A stretch of DNA of 64,000 nt, taken from the NCBI RefSeq assembly GCF_018687715.1, contig NC_056760.1:8221501-8285500 (forward strand). Direction: 5' to 3'. This DNA is from Carya illinoinensis (lineage: Eukaryota; Streptophyta; Magnoliopsida; Fagales; Juglandaceae). Position numbers and translations under genes: made by a program. Every line of letters starts with the position of its first letter. The stretch's first letter is position 1. The notes under the pieces were generated by a model. The model saw nothing but the letters and a program-made list of their open reading frames with translations. It made no database searches and was not told the origin of the DNA. Below are positions 47,972-60,700 of the stretch, in pieces.

Positions 47972-50051
47972 GGGAACTAGCTAGTTAGAGGGTATGCATT
48001 AATTCTGAAGACAGAACCAGCGTCCCCTGTAGGATTGAATCCTAAATATTCTGCGGAGAAAAACAATAGGAGATTTATTTATTCCATGGTAACAATATTA
48101 TTCTGTTCTAAAAAATAGTTTCTTTTTTACAAAGAAATATACTTTATTTACAAAATAATTATATAAAAGTAAACCACATACTGATGTGGCTAAACGTGAT
48201 ATGTCAGATTGTAAAGTTATTTTTATTATAAAATAGATCTAACGGATCCTATGAAATTATGTCAATTTGTGAATTTATTTTTATATAATTTTTTTTATGT
48301 ATGTATCAGTTCTTTTATGCAAATGAAGAGCTATTATTTAAGAGTTGGTAAAATTATTGTGGCTTTCAGTATGGTAGATCATTAGTTATTATCATCAGAA
48401 CTCTGTACGTTGTTTATTACCAAAGGCAATATTCCCAACTAGCTTTACATGGGAAATGATATTTTCGGTACCACAGCATTCATGCGGCTGCTTTTACTCA
48501 TGATGCAAGCCGGTCTTATCATATCTGCAATAATTCATCCCTAGTAGGGGCACCCTTGCTTAAGTTATGACCCTTTTGATCGGTGAAAAAAGAATTATTC
48601 TTATTGCAGTCCTCTTAAGTGGACTGCATTGCAGACAAATGAAACGCAACGTTTCATTTGTTCCAAACGCTGCGTTTCCTTTTATAGAAACAAGACTTCG
48701 CCCCTTGTCCAGAATTCAAAGAGGACTTCGCCCCTATCCAACTGAAACCATACCCAAAGCCGCCCCTTGCCATTGCTGCCGTCGCCATCATCGAGCACAT
48801 CCTCGCATCACCATCGCTGTCGCTGCTCCTGAAATGGTTTTGGTGAGGGCTTTCCTTTTCTAACGTGTTTTGGTTCTTGAAATGTTCCAAGAAATTTCAT
48901 GTATTTAGTTCTGGAAATCCCTTCAAAAGAGACCAATATTTTGAATATTTACTTGTTTGTGGTAAGATATTTAATTATTTGTAAAAATTTTCTAATTTTA
49001 CGAGTTGAGGAAAGTGAAAGCTAGGAGCAAGGGCTTCAACCTGCTACTGTTCCTGAAATGCAAAGTATTTCCTTCCGAAGTTAAAGACTGCGTTATTCTT
49101 GAAATGCACTTAATCGTTGTGGTTGGGGGGGCTGGAGGGCACGCACGGCAGAGACCAGATGGAAACTGAACATTCGAAGTGTTTGAGAGATTTAGGTTAT
49201 AGAAGAAAGAGGATAATTTAGTCTATTCAAATTTAAAAATGAGGAAAATTTAGTAATTTTAGACTATGACTGCAATACAGTCCTCTTAAGAGAACTGTAT
49301 ATAGAATGACTCGTGAAAAAATGGAATTAAGAAGAAGGAACCCATGATTTGTTGTAGGCAAGTTAAAAAAATAAAAAAAAAATAAAAAAGAAGAAGAAAA
49401 GAAAAGGTATAAAGCAAGAATGGCTCCCTTCCTAAACTACAACGTATCTATTATTTTTTATGCAATTTGAATAAGGAATACGATCGACAATGTTCTTCAT
49501 GGTACCGTTTAGTGATAACGAGGCTATCACCACGGAGGCAATATTGACTTATAAGCCGAGTACGCATTCCTGGCATTTGAGTGATATGGCTTGAGATTTT
49601 AGAAGGCATATCAATTAGCAAGCACGACAATGCTTACAACAACGAGCTCAGTTAATTTATGAAGTATATCAATCCAAATATATAAGAAAGCATAGCTCCA
49701 GAAATTGAAGAATGGAGCTTCTCTAAAGTATTTTTCGATCAATTGTGACTGGAGATTAAATGATGAGTATCTCAGTCCACATTGGGAAACTCTGTACACA
49801 TAGGACTTCTATAGGAGAAGAATCGATTGAGTAATGCATGCAAGTAATGAGCATATGGACCTACAGAAAGAGGTTTCTTTGTCAGGTAATGCCAAGAAGC
49901 AGTAGTTTTGAATGATGTTAACCGAGTCACGACAAAAGATATTGACCAAGCTCGTTGGTAGGATACAATGAAGTAAGCTAATGACCGAAGCATTCCCCAA
50001 AAGGTTTAGCTAGCCGGCTTACAAACGAGTTGCACCTTCTAGGTCCAGGGG
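47972..50051. other. Intergenic DNA between the BBE-like gene and cytochrome c6A
   Basis: Contains a reverse family C repeat (about 48165-48300), a TIR element (about 48595-49310) and A-rich sequence at 49370-49400. 49490-50051 is probably the 3' flank or 3' UTR of the minus-strand cytochrome gene. Short open frames here have no recognisable domains. Confidence 0.5.
48595..49310. mobile_element. TIR element with self-complementary termini
   Basis: The left end CAGTCCTCTTAAGTGGACTG (48607-48626) followed by CATTGCAG is mirrored by the reverse complement of the right end, ACAGTTCTCTTAAGAGGACTG then TATTGCAG (right end 49273-49298). Each terminus is itself a palindrome centred on CTTAAG. The interior (~700 bp) has no transposase. 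Target duplication is not resolved, so class is uncertain. Confidence 0.6.
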
Positions 50052-53000
50052 TCAATCTTCGCTACTTTCTTCTATATTTGGCCATCCTTGATCAGCCTGT
50101 AACTTGACAAACTTGGCCAAAAGCTTGATCTCTTCTTCCTGCAAACGGGCTCCAAATGTGCATTGGCCCCTTGGAGTGCAATTCTCACCAAAGCCCTGCA
50201 CAGAACCATATGATACTCTATCACTGACCAAGTAGATCTGAGGAAGTAATATTGCAGGAGAAGTAAATAACAGCATGAAACTTACTGGCATTCTTCCCTT
50301 GCCATAGTATGTCACATTGTAAATCTCCTCTTCTGCCTCTACTCCATTTCTGTAGAAGCAACAAGAAGATTTCTTTACTACTTCTGATCTAATATGTTCA
50401 TTGTGATGGTTAGCCACATTATAATGTCTCAACCTCAAGGCAAGCATGCTTGTTCTCAAGCATGCAAGCAGAGAGCATTAACAAGGGATGCTGATCTTAG
50501 GCCAAGCTTATAGATGCTGAGAAACCCAGGCATCATGGATAATAAAGTAATTTATTTACAAGCTTGAGATGAAAAACCATGCAATCTATCACATAATGAG
50601 CCAATCTCAAGATCTCTGGCCAACTTTATTCACAAGCATGCATGCTGCAAGATAAATATAATAAAGTTAAAAAGGCATGGCTCCTACCATGCATATCACC
50701 TGAAGGTTTCAAAAGCGTAATACTTGGTGTGCATCCCCGATACATCAAATGATGAAAATGATAGTGTAGATCCAATAAAAGCGGGAACTCATGAAAGAGT
50801 TAGAAATCAGGAAAATCAGTAATATAGAATGACAGTGAGATGTGGAATTTCAAATCAGTAACGGCAGATATACAAAATAACAGTGACATGCGGAAAATGA
50901 GAATATACTCTTGGGTGGACATTACATAAAAGGAAGATTACCTCTGAAGATCTTTTGTAAAAAGTGTTGCACCCTGGGAAGATCAAGAGAAAATTAAAGA
51001 AGCGATGGATTTAGAAGGATAACTATTTGGATCACAGTAGTAAAGGGATTCTTACAGGTTGGATTATATTTCCGCCTCCAACATGACAGCCAATGCAGGC
51101 TCGACGAAACAATGAAGCTCCTCTTTGCACATCTATGGTTTGTCCTAGTGAAACTGCGCCAGGAAAGAAGGTTTTGAGAAACCCAGTAAAAGATGGAATC
51201 TAAGCTATTATGTTTGGATAAAATAGAAGGTAAAAAAAGGTCCCAAAATGCAAGTAGCACGTGCTTTGTTCCACAGATGGAAAGATATGGAGTAAAGAAG
51301 CTTGTAAATTTTTCAGTTTAGACTTTAGAGGGCATGCACAGTGTCTAAATAATTTCCTATAAGAAAAGCTGTAACCATTATCAACAGTGAAAATAACTAA
51401 ACACACGCAAATATGTGTGTATACATGCATACATACATATTCATATACACATACTTTCATCTTTCATACAAACCTATCAATGGAGGGCAGTAGATGCAAT
51501 GAGAACATATTGTATGCAGTGGTGCTAAAACAATATTATATACAGTACGTGGAAGTTCACTTATCAGCAGATTATATTCATAGAATTCAGTATCTGAATT
51601 ATGGGTGAATTTCACAGAGACACGAAAAAACAACGAGTTAATAAAAAGCATGTTGTAAAATTCTATTTTCTTTCAGTCAAAAACAGAATTCTTAGCCAAG
51701 ATTGCAAAGAAACTTGTAGGAAAATAGAAAAAAAGTAATTGAAGAATAAGAAAGAACACAAGAGAATTCGATCCTAATGATCTACATCCACGACAGGAAC
51801 AGTCTAGAGTCTTTCTCATTCGTGATCAGAAAAGTAAAGCTTGTGAGATTACAAGAACACTCTTCCACTCTCTCTTAGATTCTTGAAGAATCTGATCTAC
51901 AGAAAATATACTCTCTCTAATCTCTCCTGTACTTGGTATCATGTATTACTAAAGAAAAATAACTTCTCAAAGTTATAGAGCCTGATAGTTATACAAATGT
52001 ATGGTTACACAAAATTACCCTGCAGCCCTCCGCCTCAAAGTAATCTTGGTTACCCGAATCTTGATTCTTGGCTGCAAGATTTTAATCCATTCTGTCATAT
52101 GCAAGGATCTAATTGGTTGACATTTATTTAACAAAGCAACTGCTGAAAACGCTTCACAGACACATAAACAAGCAGGTGGAGTGCAGAACGGTAACGTAAA
52201 AGAAAAACAGATACTAGAATAATTGATGCAGAACCGGAGTAAAGAAAATAGATGATAAGCTTATGACGGCATCTCACTAACAAGTTGTTGGAGTCATATC
52301 AACAATTTTCGGAAAAGGGGAGTCTCACTCTCCTTCACTAAGGATCAAATGAACATACCTTACAAGCCATATATCCAAGGCCCAAGAGGCTTATATATTC
52401 GATAAGAATAAAAGACTCCTAGTATAATCAAATACTAAACAGGCTTTAAAAAAATAGAGGGCATAATGGGTCTCCCGCCGGAAAGGACTAAATTCCGTGG
52501 CCCCAGACATTTGCCTGTCTCTCTGAAATCCACCACCACCAAGAATTCGGGGCTAAGAATTCAAGAACTCATTATCAGTGTGTTACACAACTTAAATCCA
52601 CATAATTTATCAGTTCCCAGCCAAAGGAGATATCCATTACCGTACTAACACATTCTATTTTGTATGCCATTTAGACCAATCAAAAGAATTTTGAATGCTT
52701 TATTTTACTGTTTTTGCTGGGGCTTTGCCCAATCTTATATATTTTTTTTAATTTTTTCTTGCTTCTGATTGTTGGAATTCATATATATTTCTTCCAGCAT
52801 CATTTTTTGCATTTTATTATTGTGGGTATTAATCAAAATTAAACAAGGTGGTATCTTACTAGAGAGGCCAGACTCCAGAAGATGTGGCGTTGAGGCATTT
52901 GAGAGAAACGAAGGGGCATTAAATTATTAGTAAAAAGGGAGGCCTCGAGGGACAAACACGTGCCATGAATAGTATGATGGTTACCTGGGGTATTGCAGAG

Positions 53001-53258
53001 TGGAGATAAGGTAACGATTGCAGCCATTAGAGGTGGAACCAAGCTCTTGAAATACTTCAACTGATGCTGCTTTTTCGGAACTGGGTTCTGTACTTCTTTC
53101 TTCACATTTACCTGCGCAACATTTTCAATATTGAGCAACGTGCAATGTTCATAACAAATTCAAGGAGATACACAGCAACAGGGACAAACCTGTGCTGAGA
53201 GTGAATTGACACCATTGTTGCAGCTCGTGGAGACAGAGATCGAAGATAAAAGCTGCAT
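50052..53258 (-). CDS. PETJ: Chloroplast cytochrome c6A
   Basis: Six exons on the minus strand: 53258-53190, 53111-52985, 51153-51056, 50973-50942, 50349-50286, 50195-50052, giving 177 aa. All introns are GT-AG. Residues 1 to ~70 form a plastid transit peptide plus a hydrophobic lumen-targeting segment (LVPPLMAAIVTLSPL). The mature part has the haem motif CIGCH, then GGGNIIQPGATLFTKDL. The axial-Met region GKGRMPGFG follows, then the plant-specific loop with two cysteines, NCTPRGQCTFG, which marks c6A and not ordinary c6. The C-terminus is LAKFVKLQADQGWP. It acts in the thylakoid lumen, where a role in dithiol oxidation or regulation has been proposed; it does not replace plastocyanin. The frame is also open to an upstream ATG at 53378, but MQLLSSIS at 53258 fits homologue length better. 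Confidence 0.93.
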
Positions 53259-53378
53259 CTCACTCACTTCCTCCACCTCTGACCGCCGAGGAAGAAGAAC
53301 AGCAGGGGAGTGTTTGGTCAGTACACGAGCATAATCCAGCCCTGTTAAATATGGCCGGTTGCTAGACTGACCAATCAA

Positions 53379-54059
53379 TTTTCGTAAAGGAGAAGGGAAA
53401 TGCTTTGGCCACGTGGCTCCGGCTGGTTTTTTTTTTTTTAATGATTAAGAAAAATTATTTAATATTATTATAAATTTTTTAAAAATATTTAAAAGTATTA
53501 AAAAATAATTTAAAAAAATAAACCAAAAAAATATATATATATATTTTAAGCCTAGTAGTAGGCTGGTAGCTACTAGCGCACCGAGAAATGCTTCAACAAA
53601 TTAAATTCATAAATTAATATTATTTAATATGATATATATTATATTATAAAATTATTTTTAATAATTTATAAATTTATTTTTATAAAATCTCTTTATAATT
53701 ATTATAATTCTCATAATTTTTTAAAAAGTATTTTTTTCATATAAATTAAAAAGTATTGTTAGACATAAACAAGTCTCCCTCGTATTCTTTTATAAAAATA
53801 AATGATTCTCACTAAATTATTATTTTTTTTATATTTTTAAACGTTGAGTCTATAAATAGAATTTATTTATTTAAAATTTATATTAACAAAAATCAATCTA
53901 AAAGCCAAAAGGTAGAAAATTGTGATCGCGAGCACAGCTTTAGTCTAACATTATTTTTTATTAAAATTAACTTTGGTATCATTGGTAATAAATTGTGGCT
54001 TATACTTAAAAATATAGCTGATGATATAATTATTATTTTTTTAAAATTATTATAAAGAG
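53379..54059. other. Promoter side of cytochrome c6A and AT-rich spacer
   Basis: Head-on spacer between the cytochrome gene and the copia LTR. It is AT-rich (53420-53560, 53600-53900) with homopolymer T and A runs, and a segment (GGCTGGTAGCTACTAGC near 53560) that looks like a degenerate repeat end. No gene is supported. Confidence 0.45.
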
Positions 54060-55402
54060 TGTTGCCCAGATGACTAACACAAGAGGGGGGATGAATTGAG
54101 TTGTATTAAAAAAAATAACAATTATAAATCAAATATATAATATAAAATATAAAAAAAAATATGAAATAACAATAAATATAAAGAGTAGGGGTAAGAGAGA
54201 AGTAAACTCAGTATGTTAACGAGGTTCGGCCCCACTGCCTACGTCCTCGCCTCAAGCTACCCCTTGAAGATTTCCAAATTCACTATTCAACCTCCTTTAG
54301 GTGGAGATAGAAATCTATTACACTTTTGAACAACACCGCTACAAAGGATCCGTGTAGAACACCCTCTACACTTGCAATCACCTTACACGTGGTGATTCAA
54401 CTATTCCCCGTGTAGAATACTTTCTACACACACAAGGGTTATACACACCATTTTTCTGATACAAGAGCTGATAGTAGGTAGGTTATCAGAAAACACTCCT
54501 TAATGAGTGAAATAAGAACAATACAGCACAAACTATATCTCTCAAAATGAACAAGGATTAAGGCTCAATGCTTAGAGAAGAGAGAATGAAAGTTTTGAAT
54601 GAATGTTGTATGCTCTTGGTGTTGTCAATGTGAAGCTCTCAAATGATCTATTTATAGGCATATGAGACTTCATATTCAAATTTAAAAAGATTCACATGTC
54701 AAAGACAACATCATTCACTTTTTCAAAAAATTCAAATAAAAAGTTCTTCTTTTTCAATTGTCAAAGACAACATCATTCACTTTTTCAAAAAAAAATCAAA
54801 CCTAATCTTTTACTTTTGGCATATGACAAAATGAGCACACTTTCATTTTCAAAAAATTCAAACCTAATCTTTTACTTTTTGTATATGACAAAATGAGCAC
54901 ACTTTACTTTTCAAATTTTTCAAACAAAATCATCTACCTTTTGTATAAGTCTAAAAGAGCATCAATCACGTTTGAAAAAATTCAAATAAAACATGCACAT
55001 ATGAAAGATGACAATCAATCATCTTTAATATTTTCAAAGTTCAACCCTTTAATTAAGGCATGCACATGCAAAATATGACAATCAATCATTTTTCAAAATT
55101 TTCAAATTTAATTTTCAAAAATATTCATGCACATGTGGAAAATGTATTTTAATGCTTTATGATAAAATATTAATTTTGAGCATTAATCCTAATTTCGAAT
55201 TTTGAAGAGATTTACAACATTACTCTATAATTTTAATGTGAACTTGTCCCCTTCTTGCTCATGTTTGTTTCCTTGACGTGCTTGACTCCATTGTGTAGAC
55301 AACTTGAGCTTGAGACTTCTTTATTCTTTGAATTCATTTGTTATCATCAAAATCCATGTGTAAATATATAATTACACTAAACTTGAAATCTTGGGTTCAA
55401 CA
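54060..55402 (-). mobile_element. 3' LTR of the copia element (1343 bp)
   Basis: On the minus strand it begins TGTTGAACCCAAGATTTC (from 55402) directly after the polypurine tract and ends ...CATCTGGGCAACA (54060), giving the TG...CA termini of LTRs. The interior at 54690-55130 consists of diverged units of about 65-75 bp sharing ATGACAAAATGAGCACAC, TTTTCAAAAAATTCAAA and CAATCAATCATC words. Confidence 0.85.
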
Positions 55403-55416
55403 ATCTCCCACTTTTT
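55403..55416 (-). other. Polypurine tract of the copia element
   Basis: Minus strand AAAAAGTGGGAGAT lies immediately upstream of the 3' LTR start and would prime plus-strand DNA synthesis. Confidence 0.85.
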
Positions 55417-55963
55417 GATGATGAGAAATACTTGATAGAACCTGAAACCTGTATTAATACTTAAGCTCCCCCTAAGAATGTGCGTTAGTTTTTCAAACAA
55501 AAGTATAAATATAATTCCAATCATATATAACAAGTTTAGCAATTTAAACAATGTTAATGTTCTAGTCTAAAACTTCTCCCCCTTTTGGCATCATTAAAAA
55601 GGATCCACAACAAGTAAATGGACTTGAAGAAAATGGTGCGTTAGTAGACACTGTAGATAAAAAATAAATAAATAAATTTCATCCGTCCGTGACCCGACAA
55701 GTGCGGCTGGAGATTTGAAAAAAATGCCTGATGTTGTTGACAAACGAGATTGAAGGCTCCGAGTTTCTAAAAATGTCATTTTCACCGATTAGGAAAAAAA
55801 TACATTACTCTTTGACTTGGATGATAGCTTGTCTTATTCTTTATGCTATCTCTATAAAATCAGTCCTGAAATTCATCCAATCCGCATCAAGTTTTCTTCT
55901 CGTCTTTATAACTCATCTGCATTCCTTCAACATTCTCGTTTTAAGCCTTCTATTCTTTTATCA

Positions 55964-56401
55964 ATGGCTCATTCTTCTAACATTTCTCTAGATCCATCCA
56001 TGAGGCATTTTGCATCTCAACCTCCTATTCTTTCTGCAGCTACCATTGGTGCCATGTTGCAGCAAGAAAATAATAATCTGACTAATAAGTCAGATTCTGA
56101 TGCTATTTATGACTTGGTGAGTCTTGGGACTCGCTACTCTTCCTCTATTGTTGTTTTTTCTCAGCGGCTACAAGCCAAAAATCACGAAGTTGAAAAGCTC
56201 AAAGAACAAATTGTTGTACTTCAACGAATTGTTCAAGAGTCTCACACAAGGGAATGAATCATTCGGCAGAAGAATAAACAGTTGAAATCTTTATTAGATT
56301 CTTCATTCTGCTTGCCGGTTCCCATGGATACGAATGACATGATATTGTATGAAGAGAATAAGCGTCTCAAACATGAGGCTAAGAATCTCAAGTTTATGTA
56401 A
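55964..56401 (+). pseudogene. Antisense coiled-coil ORF of the copia element (one internal stop)
   Basis: On the strand opposite to gag-pol, between RNase H and the 3' LTR. ATG 55964 opens MAHSSNISLDPSMRHF and runs 97 codons to TGA 56255-56257. The same frame then stays open through QKNKQLKSLLDSS and NKRLKHEAKNLKFM to TAA 56399-56401. The second half is Leu/Lys/Glu-rich with heptad spacing (LQAKNHEVEKLKEQI), so a coiled coil is likely. I recall similar unknown-function ORFs with plant copia elements but cannot name a family. The conserved frame around the stop suggests a once-functional product. Confidence 0.55.
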
Positions 56402-56449
56402 AAGTATTTAAAAAATCTATCTCTATTTTTATTAACTCTGGTCTATCTT

Positions 56450-57777
56450 TTAAGAGATATTCATAGCATGCATCATACCTATTTCTCTTCTGATCATACA
56501 TAATCTATCTTCTGGTAAAGGTTTTGTGAAAATATCTGCTAACTGATCGTGTGTGTTTGTGAACTCTAATATTATATCGCCTTTTTGCACATGATCTCGA
56601 AGAAAATGATACCTTATTTCAATATGCTTAGTTCTAGAATGTTGTATTGGGTTCTTTGAAAGATTTATAACACTTGTATTATCACATTTGATTGGAATAT
56701 GATTATACATAAGTTTAAAATCTTCAAGTTGTTGCTTCATCAAGAGAACTTGAGCACAACAACTACCCGCAGCAACATATTCTGCCTCAGCAGTAGATAG
56801 TGCAACAGAATTTTATTTTTTACTAAACCAGGAAACTAGTGCATGACCTAAGAAATGACATGCTCCACTAGTGCTTTTTCGATCTATTTTACAGCCAGCA
56901 TAATCTGCATCTGTGTTACTGATTAGATCGAAATATGTGTGCTTAGGGTACCATAACCCTAGGTTAATTGTACCACTAAGATATCTAAAAATGCGCTTAA
57001 CTACAATTAAATGTGATTCTTTTGGAGATGATTGAAAGCGTGCACATAAGCACACACTAAACATAATATCTGGTCTACTGGCTGTTAAATATAATAAACT
57101 ACCAATCATACCTCGATATATTTTCGAGTCAACTGGCTTACCAGATTCATTTTTATCAAGTTTAGTTGATGGGCTCATTGGTGTTCCAATTTCCTTAGCA
57201 TTTTCCATCCCAAACTTCTTCAGTAATTCCTTAATATATTTTGATTGATTGATGAATGTCCCACTTTTTGTTTGCTTAATTTGTAATCCGAGAAAGAATG
57301 TAAGTTCTCCCATCATGCTCATCTCAAATTCTTCCTGCATAGTCTTAGCAAAAACTTGACACATATTTTCATTAGTAGCACCGAATATTATATCATCAAT
57401 ATAAATCTGAATCAAAAGAATATCATCATTTTCATATTTAATGAAAAGAGTTGTGTCGATTTTTCCTCTTGAAAAACCTTTTTCAATCAAGAAACCACTG
57501 AGTCTCTCGTACCAAGCTCTAGGAGCTTGTTTAAGTCTATATAATGCTTTTGTGAGTTTGAAAACATGATTTGGGGAAATATGATTTTCAAAACCTGGAG
57601 TTTGGTTAACATATACCTTTTCATTTATAAAACCATTTAAGAAAGCACTTTTAACATCCATTTGAAAAAGTTTGAAATCTTTTATAACAAGCATATGCAA
57701 GTAGCATTCGAATAGCTTCTAATCTTGCGACAGGTGCATATGTCTCATCATAATCGATTCCTTCTTCTTGATTAAAA
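56450..57777 (-). pseudogene. Copia reverse transcriptase and RNase H, broken
   Basis: Minus strand from 57777: [22 protein letters not shown], then a one-base insertion in an A run (near 57690) before [15 protein letters not shown]. The RT active-site motif YIDDIIF is intact, and the RT extends to the RNase H segment with DADYAGCKIDRKSTSG. A stop after VSWFSKK (56813) interrupts RNase H. The remaining frame 56743-56450 has KCDNTSVINLSKNP and DQLADIFTKPL, the copia C-terminal signature. It is non-functional as it stands. Confidence 0.9.
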
Positions 57778-57782
57778 CCTTG

Positions 57783-60700
57783 TGTAACAGCCCGCTAGAA
57801 ATTCAATTGTGAAATTTCTATTAACTTTAAGAACCTCGTGAAAATCTCATAAGTTTTCACGAATCCATTAATCGTATAGGTTTTTGTCTAACTATATAGT
57901 TAGTGTTATTATTTACTATGGTATCATAAGTGTATTTTTGATTATTGGAGATAGTTAGAAGTGTCAAAATGTATTATGGTTTGTGCCATTAGACTCGGAG
58001 GGTTATTTAAAGTCTTATGACGCAATAACATTTTTTCATATTTTCGGACAAAACGTCTATTCAAAACTGTAGATATTATTGGATAAAAAGAAATATCTTG
58101 AAGTAATTTTCGTGAATATTATTGGGTAAAAATATTTTGAGTTGATAGATATTATTAGATAAAAATATCTTAAGTTGATTTTTTTTTAGATATTATTGGA
58201 TAGAATATTATAAGATAATCATTTATAGATTTTTTTTAGGTAGGAGAAAACTACACTCAACTCTCAACTCCAGTCTCATCTCTTCCATATCTCATCCATA
58301 AGTATCTCCAGCCACCTCTCCCCACGAAATTATCTTCATTTACACTTTCCATTGAAAGAATATCAAACACTCTCTCTCGGACAGCTTTTAGGAGGTCTTT
58401 TGTACACCCATTTCAAAGCTTTTGTAAGTGTTTTATCATAAAGTCTCCTTCATATAAGTTGTTCCTTTTTTAGTCTAGTTTACATGGATATCTTATTTGT
58501 CCCATTTGAAAATCATTTGGTCAGTCAAATATTGTGTAAACTATAGAAAGGTCATTCTGGGAGATAAACTGGAGAATATGTTATAGTTTGGAGTTTTTAA
58601 CCAAGCTAATGGATAGATATTGATCCAAAATTTTTATGGAGTATTGTTAACATGTATATGTGACTATTGGTTGAGGATTTTTGCATGATTAAAGGTTTTG
58701 ATGAAAGATTTTCTTAGATTTAGAAACTTAGAAACTGGAAGAAGAAAAACAGTTTCTGTTTTGAGAAAGTTTAACTCTTTGGTGGTCTAAACCTATTCTA
58801 ATGACTTTAATAATTTTATTGGAGGATCTTAAGTATCTTATATACATGTTATATTATTATTTTGAAAATATTTGATGTTAGTGTCAAATATATGAAATTT
58901 TATGCAAAGAGATATTCAAATAAGCCAAAGTGTGGATATTCTTGGCTAAATTTATGTTTTGGTTAATTTCTAACCATGTGATGTTAAATTAGAAGCTTAT
59001 ATATGTTTTAGTACATCTTTTTAAACCATGTGATGGTTTAGTTTGAAGATCATATATTTATTTATAAGTCATAAATCAAGAAATTTATCAAAACTAGTTG
59101 AGGAAAAAGTTTCTGTTTTTGGACTAAGTGTAAAACCAAAAACTCCAAATATTATTTTGTGATTTTGGTGACTTTAGTTTGATGATTTAAAGCATGGTTG
59201 ATGTTAGGATGATATTATGAATATGTTAGAAGTAAGATTTGATTTTTGAAATTCTTGGAGATGTTTTGATTTAAGGTCAAAACTTGTGATTCAAGTGCTT
59301 GGATCTTTTTACAAAAAAGTTTGATGTTAATTATTAGCTTTTTCTAAATGGATGTTTTAAATATGGTTTTGAACTTAGGATTGGAAGATGTTTGTTGCAA
59401 AATTTTGATTTAAGCATGAGTTTTAAAGTTGGAAAGAATTGCAACAAAAATCAAGGGAAATGACCTATGGATGTTTCGGCCATAGTGTGTTCTTCATAGT
59501 TGTGTTTTGTTTTAAATTTTTCTGAGTTGATATTTAAATTTAGGACAAAATTTACATGAGAAATGTAAATTTTAGAAACTTTTGGAGTTAGTATGCAAAA
59601 TCCTTAAGTTATGGGTAAAACGGTCATTTTCCCACATGTAGAGAATAAAATGAAAATTTTACTCTTTAAGTTAATATTTTTCATATTTTAAATTTTTAGT
59701 GATTTAGTTCTAACTTTTAGAATCACTAATTACAGTTCCTCGTGATCGCACTTGAAGTTTTATAAGAAACGCGGAGATCGAGGTAAGTTAGCTTTTAACT
59801 TACTAGCAGTCTACTATGTATGTGTGCTAAGTAAAAGAACTACAGTGTATGTATGTGTGTTATCATATATGTCATGCCATGCCAAGTTATCAAGTAATTG
59901 TCTATTATACAGAATTTATTCTGTCATCAATTTTTATCTGTTACATAATATATTCTGTTATGTATTACTGTACATTACAAGTACGTCATGCTAAGTATGC
60001 CATCTATTACATGTATGTCAAGTCATGTAATATTCACTGTTGCAAATATGTCATGTTAAATATGTTGTCTATTATATGTTATGCCATGTTACGAAATGTT
60101 TCTATCTCAAGTTAGTCATGTATTTCAAGTTATGTTCAAGTCACGTTATGTTACGTCAGGGCTTCAGTCATTTTGTATTCCAGTCAAGTTTCATCTTGAG
60201 TACATTATGTTTGTGTAGAATACATGGGGCCACAACAACTGTGGAGTATGTATTTAACTACAATTATGAAGCGTAGAATACATGGGGCCACAACAACTGT
60301 GGAGTATGTATTTACACGTAGAATACATGGGGCCACAACAACTGTGGAGTATGTATTTATACGTATAATACATGGGGCCACAACAACTGTGGAGTATGTA
60401 TTTTTCATGTTAAGTCAAGTTTGCGTAGAATACATAGGGCCACAACAACTGTGGAGTATGTATTTACACGTAAAATACATGGGGCCACAACAACTGTGGA
60501 GTATGTATTTTTCATGTTAATTCAAGTTTCAAAGCAAGTTCATGCTAAGTCAAGTTTCAGATCAAGTTCATGTCAAGTCAAGTTCAGTTCATGTTTCAAT
60601 TTAAGTTATGTCAATTATGCTATGTTGTACTCCAAGTTATGCTTTAATTACTTATGAATTTGATTATGCATTTATACTTTTACTGTCATCCATGCATCAT

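Noticed and set aside
49611..50000. Minus-strand frames downstream of cytochrome c6A
   Set aside because: Short, mutually overlapping and without a known domain. They are better explained as 3' UTR or flank of the cytochrome gene.
53259..53378. N-terminal extension of cytochrome c6A from ATG 53378
   Set aside because: The frame is open, but starting at 53258 gives 177 aa, close to the usual length and with a better-placed transit peptide. The extension is probably 5' UTR.
60205..60520. Frames across the hairpin array on both strands (repeating ATTTVEYVF and similar)
   Set aside because: The peptide repeats simply mirror the DNA repeat, and both strands are open for the same reason.
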